A stretch of 41,512 nt of DNA from an uncultured Gammaproteobacteria bacterium (GTDB lineage Bacteria; Pseudomonadota; Gammaproteobacteria; Steroidobacterales; Woeseiaceae), in assembly GCA_937899415.1 (NCBI GenBank), contig CALBPI010000018.1:1-41512 (forward strand), given 5' to 3'. Below the pieces are notes generated by a model that was given only the letters and a program-made list of their open reading frames with translations, did not search any database and was not told where the DNA came from. Positions 17,669 to 26,651 of this stretch are shown in pieces. The position numbers and the translations under genes were made by a program. Numbering within the stretch: the first letter of the stretch is position 1; the number at the start of each line of letters is the position of its first letter.

Positions 17669-19143
17669 ACCCCCGCAAAACCTCGCTGATTCTTGCCCTG
17701 TCTGTCGCTGTTGCAGCCTGCGGCGGCGGTAGCGGCAGCGATGCGCCGCCGCCAAGTTCGGGCGGCACGACACCACCGCAGAGTGGCGGCATCGGCCGCA
17801 CAGGCCTGGCTGTCGGTCCCATCTCCAATTTCGGCAGCGTTGTTGTCAACGGTGTGCGCTATGACACGAGCGCTGCAACGTTCACGGTTGATGACATGCC
17901 CGGTACAGAAGCCGACCTGGCCGTTGGTCAGGTTGTAATCGTCAAGGGCAGCATTGATGCCGATGGCGTCAACGGCACGGCCGATGAGGTCATCTATGAC
18001 GATGCGCTGGAGGGCCCCATCTCTGCCATCGACATAGGCGCCGGAACGATCACCGTGCTTGGGCAAACTGTGATCATCGACGCGGGCACCTCGTTCGACG
18101 ATGACTTTCTCGTGGGTGGCATCGAGGGCCTGCAGGTCAACGATGTCATTGAAGTCAGCGGCTTCGTTACGAGCGATGGCAGCATCATCGCGACGCGAAT
18201 CGAGCTCGACGACGACAATGACGAGTTCGAGCGGAAGGGCATTGTCGAGTCACTCGACACCTCAGCACTGACGTTTAATCTCGGCAGCCTTGTGGTCGAC
18301 TACAGCGCTGCGGTACTCGAGGACTTTCCGAGCGGCGATATCGCTGACGGCAATCTCGTGGAAGCCGAAGGCACGATAGACCCCAATGATGCCGGCCGAT
18401 TGTTCGCAAGCAAGATTGAGTTTGAAGACCCGCTGGGCGAGTTTGATACCGATGACGATGTTGAGCTCGAGGGTCTGGTTACGCGCTTCGTCAGCGAAAC
18501 GGACTTCGACGTGAATGGCATCCCCGTGACTACGGACGGCGACACTGAATTCGAAAACGGCGCGGCGGCAGACATTGGACTGGATGTACGCATTGAAGTG
18601 GAAGGTGAATTCACCGCAGGCGGTGCCTTGCTTGCGGACGAGATTGACTTCCGCCTCGATGAAGACACGACCATTGAAGCCACTGTCGATGCCGTTGAGG
18701 AGGCGGCTGGCACCCTGACGGTCCTCGGGATTTCGATTACAACGGATGCCCTGACGCGCTTTGAGGACCAGTCCTCACTCGCCGATGACCTGCCGCTCAA
18801 TCTCTCCGATATCAATGTCGGTGACTATCTCGAGATCGAGGGCGTGGAATCGCCGGCGAACAGCGACCGTGTCGTCGCCACGCGTATTGAGCGCGAGGAT
18901 GACCCGGACGAAGTTGCCTTGAGTGGCCTCGTGGACGCCGTCGCGGAACCCACATTGACTGTCCTTGGCGTCACCATCGAGACCAACGCGGAGACCGAGT
19001 TCGAGGGCGCCGACGATCAGCCCCTGACAGCGACGGAGTTCTTCGCCACCGTTGCAGCCGGCGCAGTGATCGAGGTGACCGGCGTCGAGTCGAGCGACGC
19101 CGTCATCATTGCTGATGAGATAGAAGTCGAAGACGACGATTGA
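17665..19143 (+). CDS. DUF5666 repeat lipoprotein, acidic
   Basis: Exported protein of 492 residues. The signal ends in VAAC (C19), followed by a Gly/Ser/Pro linker (GGGSGSDAPPPSSGG), so it should be a lipid-anchored surface or periplasmic protein. The rest is about six degenerate repeats of 65-80 residues, each of the form G-x-[VI]-x-x-[ILV] ... TVLG-x-x-[IV] ... [VA]GD/V-x-[IVL]E[VI]xG ... A-x-x-I-E, which is the DUF5666 pattern of small beta-barrel modules. It is very rich in Asp and Glu with almost no Cys, Trp or His. Function is unknown; ligand or calcium binding is possible. A better start is the ATG at 17665 (AAAGGA upstream) than any earlier in-frame codon. Confidence 0.75.
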   Translation: MNPRKTSLILALSVAVAACGGGSGSDAPPPSSGGTTPPQSGGIGRTGLAVGPISNFGSVVVNGVRYDTSAATFTVDDMPGTEADLAVGQVVIVKGSIDADGVNGTADEVIYDDALEGPISAIDIGAGTITVLGQTVIIDAGTSFDDDFLVGGIEGLQVNDVIEVSGFVTSDGSIIATRIELDDDNDEFERKGIVESLDTSALTFNLGSLVVDYSAAVLEDFPSGDIADGNLVEAEGTIDPNDAGRLFASKIEFEDPLGEFDTDDDVELEGLVTRFVSETDFDVNGIPVTTDGDTEFENGAAADIGLDVRIEVEGEFTAGGALLADEIDFRLDEDTTIEATVDAVEEAAGTLTVLGISITTDALTRFEDQSSLADDLPLNLSDINVGDYLEIEGVESPANSDRVVATRIEREDDPDEVALSGLVDAVAEPTLTVLGVTIETNAETEFEGADDQPLTATEFFATVAAGAVIEVTGVESSDAVIIADEIEVEDDD

Positions 19144-19187
19144 GCGAATGCGGCGTCGCGACCCTGCGATGCGGCGCCTGTAGCCTG

Positions 19188-19236
19188 GCCCCCTGCTGTC
19201 ACGTGGCCCCTCATGTGCGGCAGGGGGCATTTTTTT
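19188..19236 (+). terminator. Rho-independent terminator after the DUF6502-DUF5666 operon
   Basis: A perfect 9-bp GC-rich stem, GCCCCCTGC (19188-19196) with GCAGGGGGC (19220-19228), closes a 23-nt loop that can itself fold through CACGTG/CATGTG. The stem is followed by A and seven T (19230-19236). It lies 45 bp after the DUF5666 stop. Confidence 0.85.
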
Positions 19237-19300
19237 CCCGCGGTTTACCTCTCGGTCGACACTTTGTACCGTTCCAGGTATCAGGGGTGCGCCGTGGGGG

Positions 19301-19753
19301 GTGCGGGTGTACACACAGGTTGTTCTGGGCACGGCCGTGACGGTCGCCACCGTGGTATTCCACATCGCGGGCCTCGTTGTGCTGATCATGGTGCTCAACC
19401 GCATTGCGCCGAGCTTCGAGAAGCGGCTGCACCCGCGCGTGGGTACCTCGCTGCTCATCATTATTGCGGTGCTGGGCACGATTCTGGTGCACACGATTGA
19501 GGTCTGGGCCTGGGCCGTGCTTTACGTGTACCTGGGAGAATTCACGGACGTGGCCACGGCGCTCTACTTCTCTGTCTCAACGGCAACGACCGTAGGCTAC
19601 GGCGACATCATCCTGACGCCTGCCTGGCAGGTGCTCGGGACCTTCGAGTCCATGAGCGGGCTGATTCTTTTTGGCGCGAGCACGGCGTTCCTGTTTGGTC
19701 TCGTGCGCCACCTGTTCGAGCAACTGCCGCGACCGCTGCGTCCGAAATCATGA
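19301..19753 (+). CDS. Small two-pore-helix ion channel family protein (K+ channel-like)
   Basis: Membrane protein of about 150 residues with three to four hydrophobic segments and a potassium selectivity filter TTVGYGD near residue 103, preceded by the pore helix ALYFSVSTA. This fits the Ion_trans_2 family. There is no cytoplasmic RCK domain. The start is uncertain: GTG at 19301 sits directly after GGGGGG, and a second GTG follows at 19307. The last codons overlap the ATG of the sugar porter gene (ATGA), so the two proteins are co-translated, an odd pairing that might link ion balance to solute symport. Confidence 0.8.
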   Translation: MRVYTQVVLGTAVTVATVVFHIAGLVVLIMVLNRIAPSFEKRLHPRVGTSLLIIIAVLGTILVHTIEVWAWAVLYVYLGEFTDVATALYFSVSTATTVGYGDIILTPAWQVLGTFESMSGLILFGASTAFLFGLVRHLFEQLPRPLRPKS

Positions 19754-21291
19754 GTCCCGCCGCACGTATTGCCGTGGCCGTCGCACTGGGCGGCTTTCTC
19801 ATGGGTTTCGACGCCTCGGTGATCTCGGGCGTGGTCGGCTTTGTCGAAACCGAGTACGCGCTCGATGCTTTCGCGCTCGGCTGGGTCGTCGCGAGCCTGA
19901 CACTGACGGCCGCCGTCGCCATGCTTGCGGCGGGGCCGTTGTCGGACCGCTACGGCCGCTTGCCGGTACTGCGCGTCGCCGCTGTGCTGTTTGCGCTGTC
20001 GGCCGTGTTCTCGGCCTTCGCCCCTGATTACCTGACGCTCGTGCTTGCGCGCATGCTGGGCGGATTGGGTGTCGGTGCCGCACTCATTATCGCGCCCGTC
20101 TACATCGCAGAGATCGCGCCGGCCAGCGATCGCGGCCGACTCGTCTCTTTCAACCAGCTCAATATCGTCGTCGGGATTTCAGCCGCGTTCTTCAGCAATT
20201 ACCTGCTGCTCCAGTGGGCGGGGTCGGGCGGCGAGTTGGCCGCGACGCTGCGCGTCGACGCGCACACCTGGCGCTGGATGCTCGGCGTCGAGGCTTTGCC
20301 CGCCATGCTCTATTTGTTTGCGTTGAGCCGGCTGCCGGAGAGCCCCCGCTGGTTGCTCATGCGTGAGCGCGAGGCTGACGCGGTGGCCACGCTCGAACGT
20401 GCGGGTTTCGGTGCGTCAGCGCGCGGGGAGGCTGAACGCATTCGCGCGTCGCTCACCAAAGACGAGGATACGGCCGCCGTACCCTTCCTGGACCTGTTGT
20501 CTCCGGCCGTTCGCACCATCATGATCGTGGCGCTCATCGTGGCGCTCGTGCAGCAGGTGACGGGCATCAACGCGGTGTTCTTCTACGCGCCCATGATCTT
20601 CGAGCAGTCGGGGATCGGTACCGATGCCGCGTTCCTGCAGGCCGTGCTCGTGGGTGTGGTGAATCTCGTGTTCACGGTTTTTGCGATGCTCGTGATCGAC
20701 CGTCTGGGTCGCCGCCCCTTATTGCTTACGGGCCTGGCCGGTATCGCGGCCTGCATGATGTTGCTCTCTGGCGCGTTTGCCGATGCGCGTTACACGCTGT
20801 CGTCGGGTGCCGATGTGCCCGAGGCCGTGACCGCGGCTGTGGCTGATCTCGAATCCGTGACCTTCGAGAGCGACCTGGCCTTTCGCGAGGCACTTGCGGA
20901 GCGCCTCTCGCCCGAATTGCTCTCGACGCATGAGGCGGCGTTGCTGCAGGCCGCTGTCAGCATCGATGCCACCCGGGTGCTCATCGGCATCCTGGGCTTT
21001 GTCGCCTGCTTTGCGTTTTCACTGGGGCCCGTGATGTGGGTCCTGCTCTCGGAGCTCTTCCCCAATCGACTGCGCGGCGTCGCCATCTCCGTCGTGGGTC
21101 TCGTCAATTCGGCCGCGAGCTTTGTGGTGCAGCTTGTGTTTCCCGTGGAGCTCGCCGTGCTGGGCAATGCGATGACCTTCGCCGTTTACGGTGGCTTCGC
21201 GCTGCTGGGGCTGGTCTTGCTCTGGCGGCTGCTGCCTGAAACCAAAGGTCAGACTTTGGAGGCGCTCGAGGCCGGGCTGACGGAGCGCTAA
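19750..21291 (+). CDS. MFS sugar porter (SP family) transporter
   Basis: Proton-coupled sugar transporter of 513 residues with 12 predicted helices. Sugar porter signatures are all present: GFDASVISG in TM1, DRYGRLPVL in the 2-3 loop, PESPRWLL before the central loop, QQVTGINAVFFYAP in TM7, DRLGRRPLLL in the 8-9 loop and PETKGQTLEAL at the C-terminus. The extended loop between TM9 and TM10 (about residues 345-400, SSGADVPEAV..) is longer than in XylE-type members. The substrate is unknown. The convergent LacI regulator 7 bp downstream is the natural candidate for control of this gene. Confidence 0.88.
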   Translation: MSPAARIAVAVALGGFLMGFDASVISGVVGFVETEYALDAFALGWVVASLTLTAAVAMLAAGPLSDRYGRLPVLRVAAVLFALSAVFSAFAPDYLTLVLARMLGGLGVGAALIIAPVYIAEIAPASDRGRLVSFNQLNIVVGISAAFFSNYLLLQWAGSGGELAATLRVDAHTWRWMLGVEALPAMLYLFALSRLPESPRWLLMREREADAVATLERAGFGASARGEAERIRASLTKDEDTAAVPFLDLLSPAVRTIMIVALIVALVQQVTGINAVFFYAPMIFEQSGIGTDAAFLQAVLVGVVNLVFTVFAMLVIDRLGRRPLLLTGLAGIAACMMLLSGAFADARYTLSSGADVPEAVTAAVADLESVTFESDLAFREALAERLSPELLSTHEAALLQAAVSIDATRVLIGILGFVACFAFSLGPVMWVLLSELFPNRLRGVAISVVGLVNSAASFVVQLVFPVELAVLGNAMTFAVYGGFALLGLVLLWRLLPETKGQTLEALEAGLTER

Positions 21292-21298
21292 AGCTCGG

Positions 21299-22327
21299 TC
21301 AATGCTTGCGCGCGAGCGGTGCTGTCGATTCGCGCACCACGATCTCTGCGGGGATCACGTTGTCTTCGTGTGTGCCCTGCACATCATCGATGATCATCTC
21401 GCCGGCGCGGTAGGCAATTGCACGCAGCGGCTGGCGCACCGTGGTAAGCGCGGGGTAGATCTGCTGCGCCAATGAAATGTCGTCGAAGCCCGCGACCGAA
21501 AGCTGATCGGGCACGTTGACACCAAAGCGGCTGGCCGTGCGCAGGATACCGGCTGCCATGTCGTCGTTGGCTGCAAACACGGCCGTCGGCGGCTGTTCGA
21601 GGGCAAGCAGTTGCGCTGCCGCGTCTTCGCCGGAGGCGATGGAGTTGTCGCCATCGACGATGAGCGCCGGGTCGAGATTGAGCCCCGATGCGCGCAGCCC
21701 GGCCTTGTAGCCCGACAGGCGCAGTTGTACTGCCGAGTGCTTCGCATGGCCGCGAACGAAGGCGATGCGACGGTGGCCCAGCGAGGCCAGGTAACTGGTC
21801 ATGGCCTGGGCGGCCTCGGCGTCGTCCGTCTCGACGAATTGCCCCGTGGCGCATGCCCCCGGCGACAGTCGGATCAGGCGCGTGCCGCTGTCCTCAATCG
21901 TGGCCACCACGTCGGGCATGTTGGAGAGCGGGGCGGCAAGCACCACACCCTCGGGCCGCGCGTGCGCGATCATTTTGGCGATGTTCTCGAGCGCCTTCGA
22001 GTCGCGGTAGTTGGCCGGGTGGATGAGCAGGTCGAAGCCGCGCGCGTTGCAGGCGGACAGAAGCCCCTGTTGCAGGTTAACGACATAGCCGCAACTCGGC
22101 GCCTCGTAGGCATCCGGGTCGTCGTAGATCAGCGCGACAAGATAGGAGCGTTGCGTGGCCAGGCTGCGGGCCGACGGGTTCGGTCGGTAGTCGAGATCGA
22201 GGATCGCCTGCTGCACGCGTTCGCGTGTGCCATCGCGCACGTTGGGCTCGCCATTGACGACCCGGGATACGGTTTTGATGGAGACGTTCGCGCGTCGCGC
22301 GACGTCCGTTATCGTTATCTTCGACAT
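21299..22327 (-). CDS. LacI-family transcriptional regulator
   Basis: Repressor of 342 residues. The N-terminal HTH (ITITDVARRANVSIKTVSRV) and hinge helix (YRPNPSARSLATQRS) are followed by a periplasmic-binding-protein-like sensor domain (VALIYDD .. GYKAGLRASG .. VAGFDDISLAQQIYPALTTVRQP). The sequence class resembles regulators of carbohydrate uptake rather than PurR. The effector is unknown. It is convergent with the sugar porter gene and divergent from the DUF7009 gene, and its own promoter region contains a 9-bp inverted repeat. Confidence 0.9.
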   Translation of the reverse strand: MSKITITDVARRANVSIKTVSRVVNGEPNVRDGTRERVQQAILDLDYRPNPSARSLATQRSYLVALIYDDPDAYEAPSCGYVVNLQQGLLSACNARGFDLLIHPANYRDSKALENIAKMIAHARPEGVVLAAPLSNMPDVVATIEDSGTRLIRLSPGACATGQFVETDDAEAAQAMTSYLASLGHRRIAFVRGHAKHSAVQLRLSGYKAGLRASGLNLDPALIVDGDNSIASGEDAAAQLLALEQPPTAVFAANDDMAAGILRTASRFGVNVPDQLSVAGFDDISLAQQIYPALTTVRQPLRAIAYRAGEMIIDDVQGTHEDNVIPAEIVVRESTAPLARKH

Positions 22328-22375
22328 GACTTCTACGCTTCCCCAAGCTTAATTTTAGGCTACTCGCGCGACAAA

Positions 22376-22404
22376 AGCGACAGCGTTGTCATGCTGCTGT
22401 CGCT
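22376..22404. repeat. 9-bp inverted repeat AGCGACAGC-N11-GCTGTCGCT
   Basis: Perfect arms at 22376-22384 and 22396-22404 separated by 11 bp, placed 49 bp upstream of the LacI-family start and 72 bp upstream of the DUF7009 start. It could be a double operator half-site or an RNA hairpin. No T tract follows on either strand, so it is not a terminator. Confidence 0.5.
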
Positions 22405-22475
22405 GGGGCGGCGCCCATCTCGCGACACCCAGGAACGGCTTGCGCCGGCGTGCGTGCCCTGGCAACACTGTCGCC

Positions 22476-22853
22476 ATGAAACTTCGAATCCGCGACGACA
22501 GTTTGCGCCTGCGCCTGGGGCAAGCTGAGGTGTCCCGAATCGCCAGGGGCGAGGCTGTTGAGGGCTGCATGCACCTGCCCGGTGGCAACGCCTTTCGGTA
22601 TCGACTCGAAGGCGCGAGCGACGCGACTGTCGATGTCGTGGGCGATGGTTCGGGACTCACAGTCCGCGTCGCGGCCGATGCGCTCGACGACTGGGCGCGA
22701 GACGATACCGTATCGCTGGCACTGCGGTGCGCGGACGACGGCGCCCGACTCGACGTGCTCATCGAAAAGGACTTTGCCTGCCTCACCGCGCGCGATGGTG
22801 ACGACGACGCCGACAGCTTCCCGCACCCCGAGGCGGGCAACTCCACCTGCTAG
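22476..22853 (+). CDS. DUF7009 family small protein
   Basis: A 125-residue soluble protein without signal peptide. The opening MKLRIRDDSLRLRLGQAEV is the hallmark I associate with DUF7009, and the rest is a compact beta-rich domain (FRYRLEGA, LTVRVAADALDDWA, LDVLIEKDFACL). Function is unknown. The ATG at 22476 is favoured over an upstream ATG at 22386 because the extra residues are Cys/Arg-rich and unlike the family. Its TAG overlaps the stop of the convergent molybdopterin oxidoreductase gene (shared CTAG), and this tight association is the only functional hint. Confidence 0.65.
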   Translation: MKLRIRDDSLRLRLGQAEVSRIARGEAVEGCMHLPGGNAFRYRLEGASDATVDVVGDGSGLTVRVAADALDDWARDDTVSLALRCADDGARLDVLIEKDFACLTARDGDDDADSFPHPEAGNSTC

Positions 22854-25027
22854 CCGGCGCTGGCTTCGATAGAAATTGCCGTGTGCTTAAACGCCGGTGT
22901 TTTGCTGCGCGGGTCCACGGCCGTGCCCGTCAAGACGTTGGCTTCAGGGTAGTAGGCCATCGCGCAGCCTTCCGGCAGATCGTGTCGGTACACCGTCACG
23001 TCGGGCATGCGCCCGTGATCGGAGACGAGCGTCACGGTGTCGCCGGGTGTGAGCGCGTGCCGCTCGAGTTCGGCGTCGCCAAGCATGACGCACCAGCGAT
23101 CGTCGGTGCCGCGATAGGCATCGCGGGCCTCGTAGATGATCGAGTTGAACTGGCCCTCGCTGCGCACGGTGGTCAGCGATAGCCGGCCCCCGTGATCGAC
23201 GTCGGGCAGGGCACGGACCTGAAACGTTGCGCGGCCTGTTGCCGTCCTGAATGTGGGCGTGTGCATCAGTCGCTGCTCGATGTGAAACTCGCGCCGCGCG
23301 ACGTCGATGTCGGCCAGGGCATCCATACCCGGCACCGTGTCCGCGATGGCTTCACGGATACGCTGATGTTGCCGGAAGGCCTCAAAATCAATGGGGCACT
23401 CGGGCAGTAGCTTCGTGGCCAGATCGACGAGGATCGTGACCTCGGGACGGACCGAGGCGTGGCGGATGATGCCGCCGTCGGACAGCCGTACAAAGTTAAA
23501 CATCGATTCCTGCGTGGTCGGCTGCCACTCCTCGTCGCGCGCTGATACGGGCAGGACGAGCACTTCACCATCGCCAAGCCCTGCGACGTGGGACTGGTTG
23601 AGCGTGGTGGTGAGTGCGAGCCGAAAGCCAATGCGCCCCAGGGCGTCCTCGGCCCAGGCGGTGTTGGGGTTGGCGGCGAGCAGATTTCCGCCCATGAGGA
23701 TGGCGCCATCGACGTCACCGGCGGCTGCCGCCTGCATGGCGGCCATCGTGTCCCAGCCTGTCTCGCGTGACAGCGTGATGCCGAACGCAGCTTCGAGTTT
23801 CTGAAACACGTCCTCGGCCAGTACGGGTTTCACGCCGATCGTGCCGATGCCCTGCACGTTCGAGTGCCCGCGCAATGGCAGCAGGCCAGCATGCGGTCGG
23901 CCGATCATGCCGCGCAGCAGTGCCAGTGCTGCGATGTATTCGATATTGTCGCAGCCGTTTTCGTGGTGGGTCATGCCCATGCCCCAGGCGAATACGGTTG
24001 ACGTCGATCTTGCGTAGGCCGCCGCGACCTCGCGGCACTCGGCTTCGGTGACGCCGCTCGCGGCGGTGATCGTGGCCCAGTCCGTTCGAACTAGGTCGTC
24101 CACGAAGGCCTCGAAGCCCTGCGTGTGTTCGTCGATGAAGTCGGTGTCGAGGTTGCCTGATTCGACGAGGCCCTTGGCCACACCCTTGAACAGTGCGAGG
24201 TCGCCGCCGACGCGAGGCTGCACGTAGGTCGACGCGATATCGCTGCCGCCCTTAAGCAGGGACCGCGCACTTTTCGGGACGGCAAAGCGCACGAGGCCAC
24301 GCTCGCGCGCGGGATTGATCACGATGACCTGGCCACCGCGGTCGCGGCAGGCCATGAGCTTGTGAATGAAGCGCGGGTGGTTCGAGGCCGGGTTGGCGCC
24401 GATCACGAAGATCGTGTCGGCGCCATCGAGATCGGCAAGCTCCACGGTTGCCGTGCCCGTGCCGATCGTCGCGCCCAGCGCCACGCTCGTCGCCTGATGG
24501 CAGTAGTAGCTGCAATTGTTGACGTTGTTGGTACCCCAGGCTCGCGCCAGCAGCTGGAACACGAAGCCCGCCTCATTTGAAGAGCGGCCCGACGAATAGA
24601 AGAACGCGCGCGCGGGATCGGTGGCGCGCAGTCTCGTCGCGGCAATCTCGAGCGCTGTGTCCCAGTCGACGGGCTGGTAGTGATTGGCGCCCGGTGCACG
24701 ATGCAACGGTGTCGCCAGCCGCCCGAGGTGTTCCAGCTCGTGGGGAGAGAGCTCCGCGAGCTCGACGATGGGGTGGCCGAATACGGCTTCGGGGATGGCG
24801 GGCTGAATATCCGTCGACTGGGCCTGCACGCTCTTGTTGCAGACCGAGGGAAACTCGCCGAGCTCATTGGTCATGCCGCCGGCCTGGCCGCCCATGCCAT
24901 AGGCGCAGGCTTTGCAGGCGTTGTTCGACCTGAGCGCCTTGCCCGTGCGTGCGAGGCCGATACGCTGCGCGGTGCGCAGTGTGTAGAGCACTTTCTTGAG
25001 GCCGCCGCCGACCGTCTCACGTGGCAT
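22850..25027 (-). CDS. FdhF/YdeP-family molybdopterin oxidoreductase
   Basis: Cytoplasmic Mo/W-bisPGD enzyme of 725 residues related to formate dehydrogenase H and E. coli YdeP. An N-terminal iron-sulphur segment contains CKAC (C38, C41) and VCNKS (C63). Further on are FIYSSG-like FFYSSGRSSNEA, NCSYYCHQATS, IFVIGANPASNHPR, WGMGMTHHENGCDN and SNVQGIGTIG, all typical of the family. The C-terminal cap (about 595-720) has the molydopterin dinucleotide-binding fold, GDTVTLVSDHGR and AYYPEANVLTG. The catalytic ligand position does not show an obvious selenocysteine stop. YdeP is linked to acid resistance in E. coli; the substrate here is unknown. It is divergent from the monooxygenase gene. Confidence 0.88.
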   Translation of the reverse strand: MPRETVGGGLKKVLYTLRTAQRIGLARTGKALRSNNACKACAYGMGGQAGGMTNELGEFPSVCNKSVQAQSTDIQPAIPEAVFGHPIVELAELSPHELEHLGRLATPLHRAPGANHYQPVDWDTALEIAATRLRATDPARAFFYSSGRSSNEAGFVFQLLARAWGTNNVNNCSYYCHQATSVALGATIGTGTATVELADLDGADTIFVIGANPASNHPRFIHKLMACRDRGGQVIVINPARERGLVRFAVPKSARSLLKGGSDIASTYVQPRVGGDLALFKGVAKGLVESGNLDTDFIDEHTQGFEAFVDDLVRTDWATITAASGVTEAECREVAAAYARSTSTVFAWGMGMTHHENGCDNIEYIAALALLRGMIGRPHAGLLPLRGHSNVQGIGTIGVKPVLAEDVFQKLEAAFGITLSRETGWDTMAAMQAAAAGDVDGAILMGGNLLAANPNTAWAEDALGRIGFRLALTTTLNQSHVAGLGDGEVLVLPVSARDEEWQPTTQESMFNFVRLSDGGIIRHASVRPEVTILVDLATKLLPECPIDFEAFRQHQRIREAIADTVPGMDALADIDVARREFHIEQRLMHTPTFRTATGRATFQVRALPDVDHGGRLSLTTVRSEGQFNSIIYEARDAYRGTDDRWCVMLGDAELERHALTPGDTVTLVSDHGRMPDVTVYRHDLPEGCAMAYYPEANVLTGTAVDPRSKTPAFKHTAISIEASAG

Positions 25028-25103
25028 GCGCCAGGCTCCGAACCCGAGTGCGACTTATGGTAACGCACCACCCACGGGCGCAGTGTCGGTCGCCCGCTGC
25101 CGC

Positions 25104-25109
25104 TATAAT
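25104..25109 (+). promoter_or_regulatory. Consensus -10 box TATAAT for the monooxygenase gene
   Basis: TATAAT lies 30 bp before the ATG at 25139, giving an expected transcript start near 25116. This argues against translation starting at the TTG at 25121. The -35 region (around 25080-25086, GCAGTGT) is poor, so an activator or extended -10 may be needed. Confidence 0.5.
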
Positions 25110-25138
25110 GGCCGACTCGATTGAACGCCCCCAGTCCC

Positions 25139-26647
25139 ATGCTCGACGGAACCCCACAAGACGACGCAGTGCAGACCGCTGTGCACGACCACGACATCGT
25201 GATTGTGGGTGCGGGGCTGTCGGGTATCTGCGCGGGCTGGCACCTGACGCGGTCGCGGCCGTCGGCCGATATCGCGATCCTCGAGACGCGCGAGGCCGTG
25301 GGCGGCACCTGGGACCTGTTCCGCTACCCGGGCATTCGCTCGGACTCGGACATGCCGACGCTGGGCTTCGCGTTCCGGCCCTGGATCCGTGAGCAGTCGA
25401 TTGCCGACGGACCCAGCATTCGCGAGTACATCCGCGAGACGGCGGCCGAGGCCGGGCTCGACAAGCTGATTCGGTTCGGCCACCGCATGACCTCGGCGAA
25501 CTGGGACAGCGCCATGCGGCTCTGGCGCCTTACGGTCACGGTGAACGGTGTCGCCACCGAATTCCGTTGCCGTTTTCTCATGATGTGCACCGGCTACTAC
25601 CGCTATTCGGCGGGGCACCTGCCCGAGTTTGAAGGCTTTGACGACTACGAAGGCCGAGTCATTCACCCACAGCAGTGGCCGGAATACCTCGACCTCCAAG
25701 GTCAGCGCGTTGCCGTCATCGGCAGCGGTGCGACGGCTGTGACGCTCGTGCCAGAGCTCGCGCAGCGCGGTGCGCACGTGACCATGGTGCAGCGTACGCC
25801 GAGCTACATTGCCGTGATGCCCGCGCGCGATGCGATCAGCCGCTTTATGCACAAGGTGCTGGGTGCACGCGCCGCGCACTTCCTGACGCGCTGGAAGAAC
25901 ATCCTCTACACGATGTTCACGTTCAACCTGTCGCGCTGGAAACCCGGTTTTGTGCGCAACAACATCATGAAGCACATTCGTTCCGAAGTCGGCGATCAGC
26001 TCGATGTCGATAAGCATTTTCGCCCGCCTTACGACCCCTGGGACCAGCGTCTGTGCTTGGCACCCGATGGTGATTTCTTCGAGGCCATCAAGGCGGGTCA
26101 GGTCGAGATGGTCACCGACCAGATCGCGCGCTTCGAAGCCGATGGGGTGCGCATGGCGTCAGGTGACAAGGTCGTCGCGGACACGGTGATCACGGCGACG
26201 GGACTGTCACTGCTGGTCGCGGGCGGCGCCAAGCTGCACGTCGACGGCGAGCCGATTTCAGCCAACAGCCGCGTGACGTACAAGGGCGCCATGTTGTCGG
26301 GGTTGCCCAACCTGGCGCTGACCATGGGTTACACGAATGCGTCCTGGACCTTGAAGTGCGAACTCATCGCGCGCTGGGTGGTGCGCCTGCTCGCGCATAT
26401 GGACCGGCATGGTTACGACGTGGTCACGCCTGAGTATTCGGGTGAGGGCCCGTACCGGCCGTTTATCGATCTCGACTCGGGCTATATATCGCGTGCTGCC
26501 GATCGCTTGCCCAAGCAGACCGGCACAGCGCCCTGGACTGTGAATCAGAATTATTTTCGGGATTTGCGTGCGTTCCGCTACGCGCGCATCGATGACGGCG
26601 CGCTCGCGTTTGAGCGCGCGCCCGAACGGGCGTCAGCCGTCGCCTGA
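25139..26647 (+). CDS. Flavin-containing monooxygenase, Baeyer-Villiger type
   Basis: FAD- and NADPH-dependent monooxygenase of 502 residues. The FAD Rossmann motif is GAGLSG (24-29) with the acidic ILETRE end, the NADPH motif is GSGATA, and the Baeyer-Villiger fingerprint appears as YEGRVIHPQQWP (170-181), with Tyr in place of the first Phe. GGTWDLFRYPGIRSDSDMPTLGF is the expected flavin loop, split by family-typical residues. Such enzymes oxidise ketones to esters or hydroxylate lipophilic substrates; the native substrate is unknown. It ends 4 bp from the stop of the convergent 57-residue gene. Start choice: ATG at 25139 fits the TATAAT upstream. Confidence 0.87.
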   Translation: MLDGTPQDDAVQTAVHDHDIVIVGAGLSGICAGWHLTRSRPSADIAILETREAVGGTWDLFRYPGIRSDSDMPTLGFAFRPWIREQSIADGPSIREYIRETAAEAGLDKLIRFGHRMTSANWDSAMRLWRLTVTVNGVATEFRCRFLMMCTGYYRYSAGHLPEFEGFDDYEGRVIHPQQWPEYLDLQGQRVAVIGSGATAVTLVPELAQRGAHVTMVQRTPSYIAVMPARDAISRFMHKVLGARAAHFLTRWKNILYTMFTFNLSRWKPGFVRNNIMKHIRSEVGDQLDVDKHFRPPYDPWDQRLCLAPDGDFFEAIKAGQVEMVTDQIARFEADGVRMASGDKVVADTVITATGLSLLVAGGAKLHVDGEPISANSRVTYKGAMLSGLPNLALTMGYTNASWTLKCELIARWVVRLLAHMDRHGYDVVTPEYSGEGPYRPFIDLDSGYISRAADRLPKQTGTAPWTVNQNYFRDLRAFRYARIDDGALAFERAPERASAVA

Positions 26648-26651
26648 CCGC

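Noticed and set aside
25121-25138. TTG start for the monooxygenase
   Set aside because: The TATAAT at 25104 predicts transcription from about 25116, and the added residues are not part of the fold.
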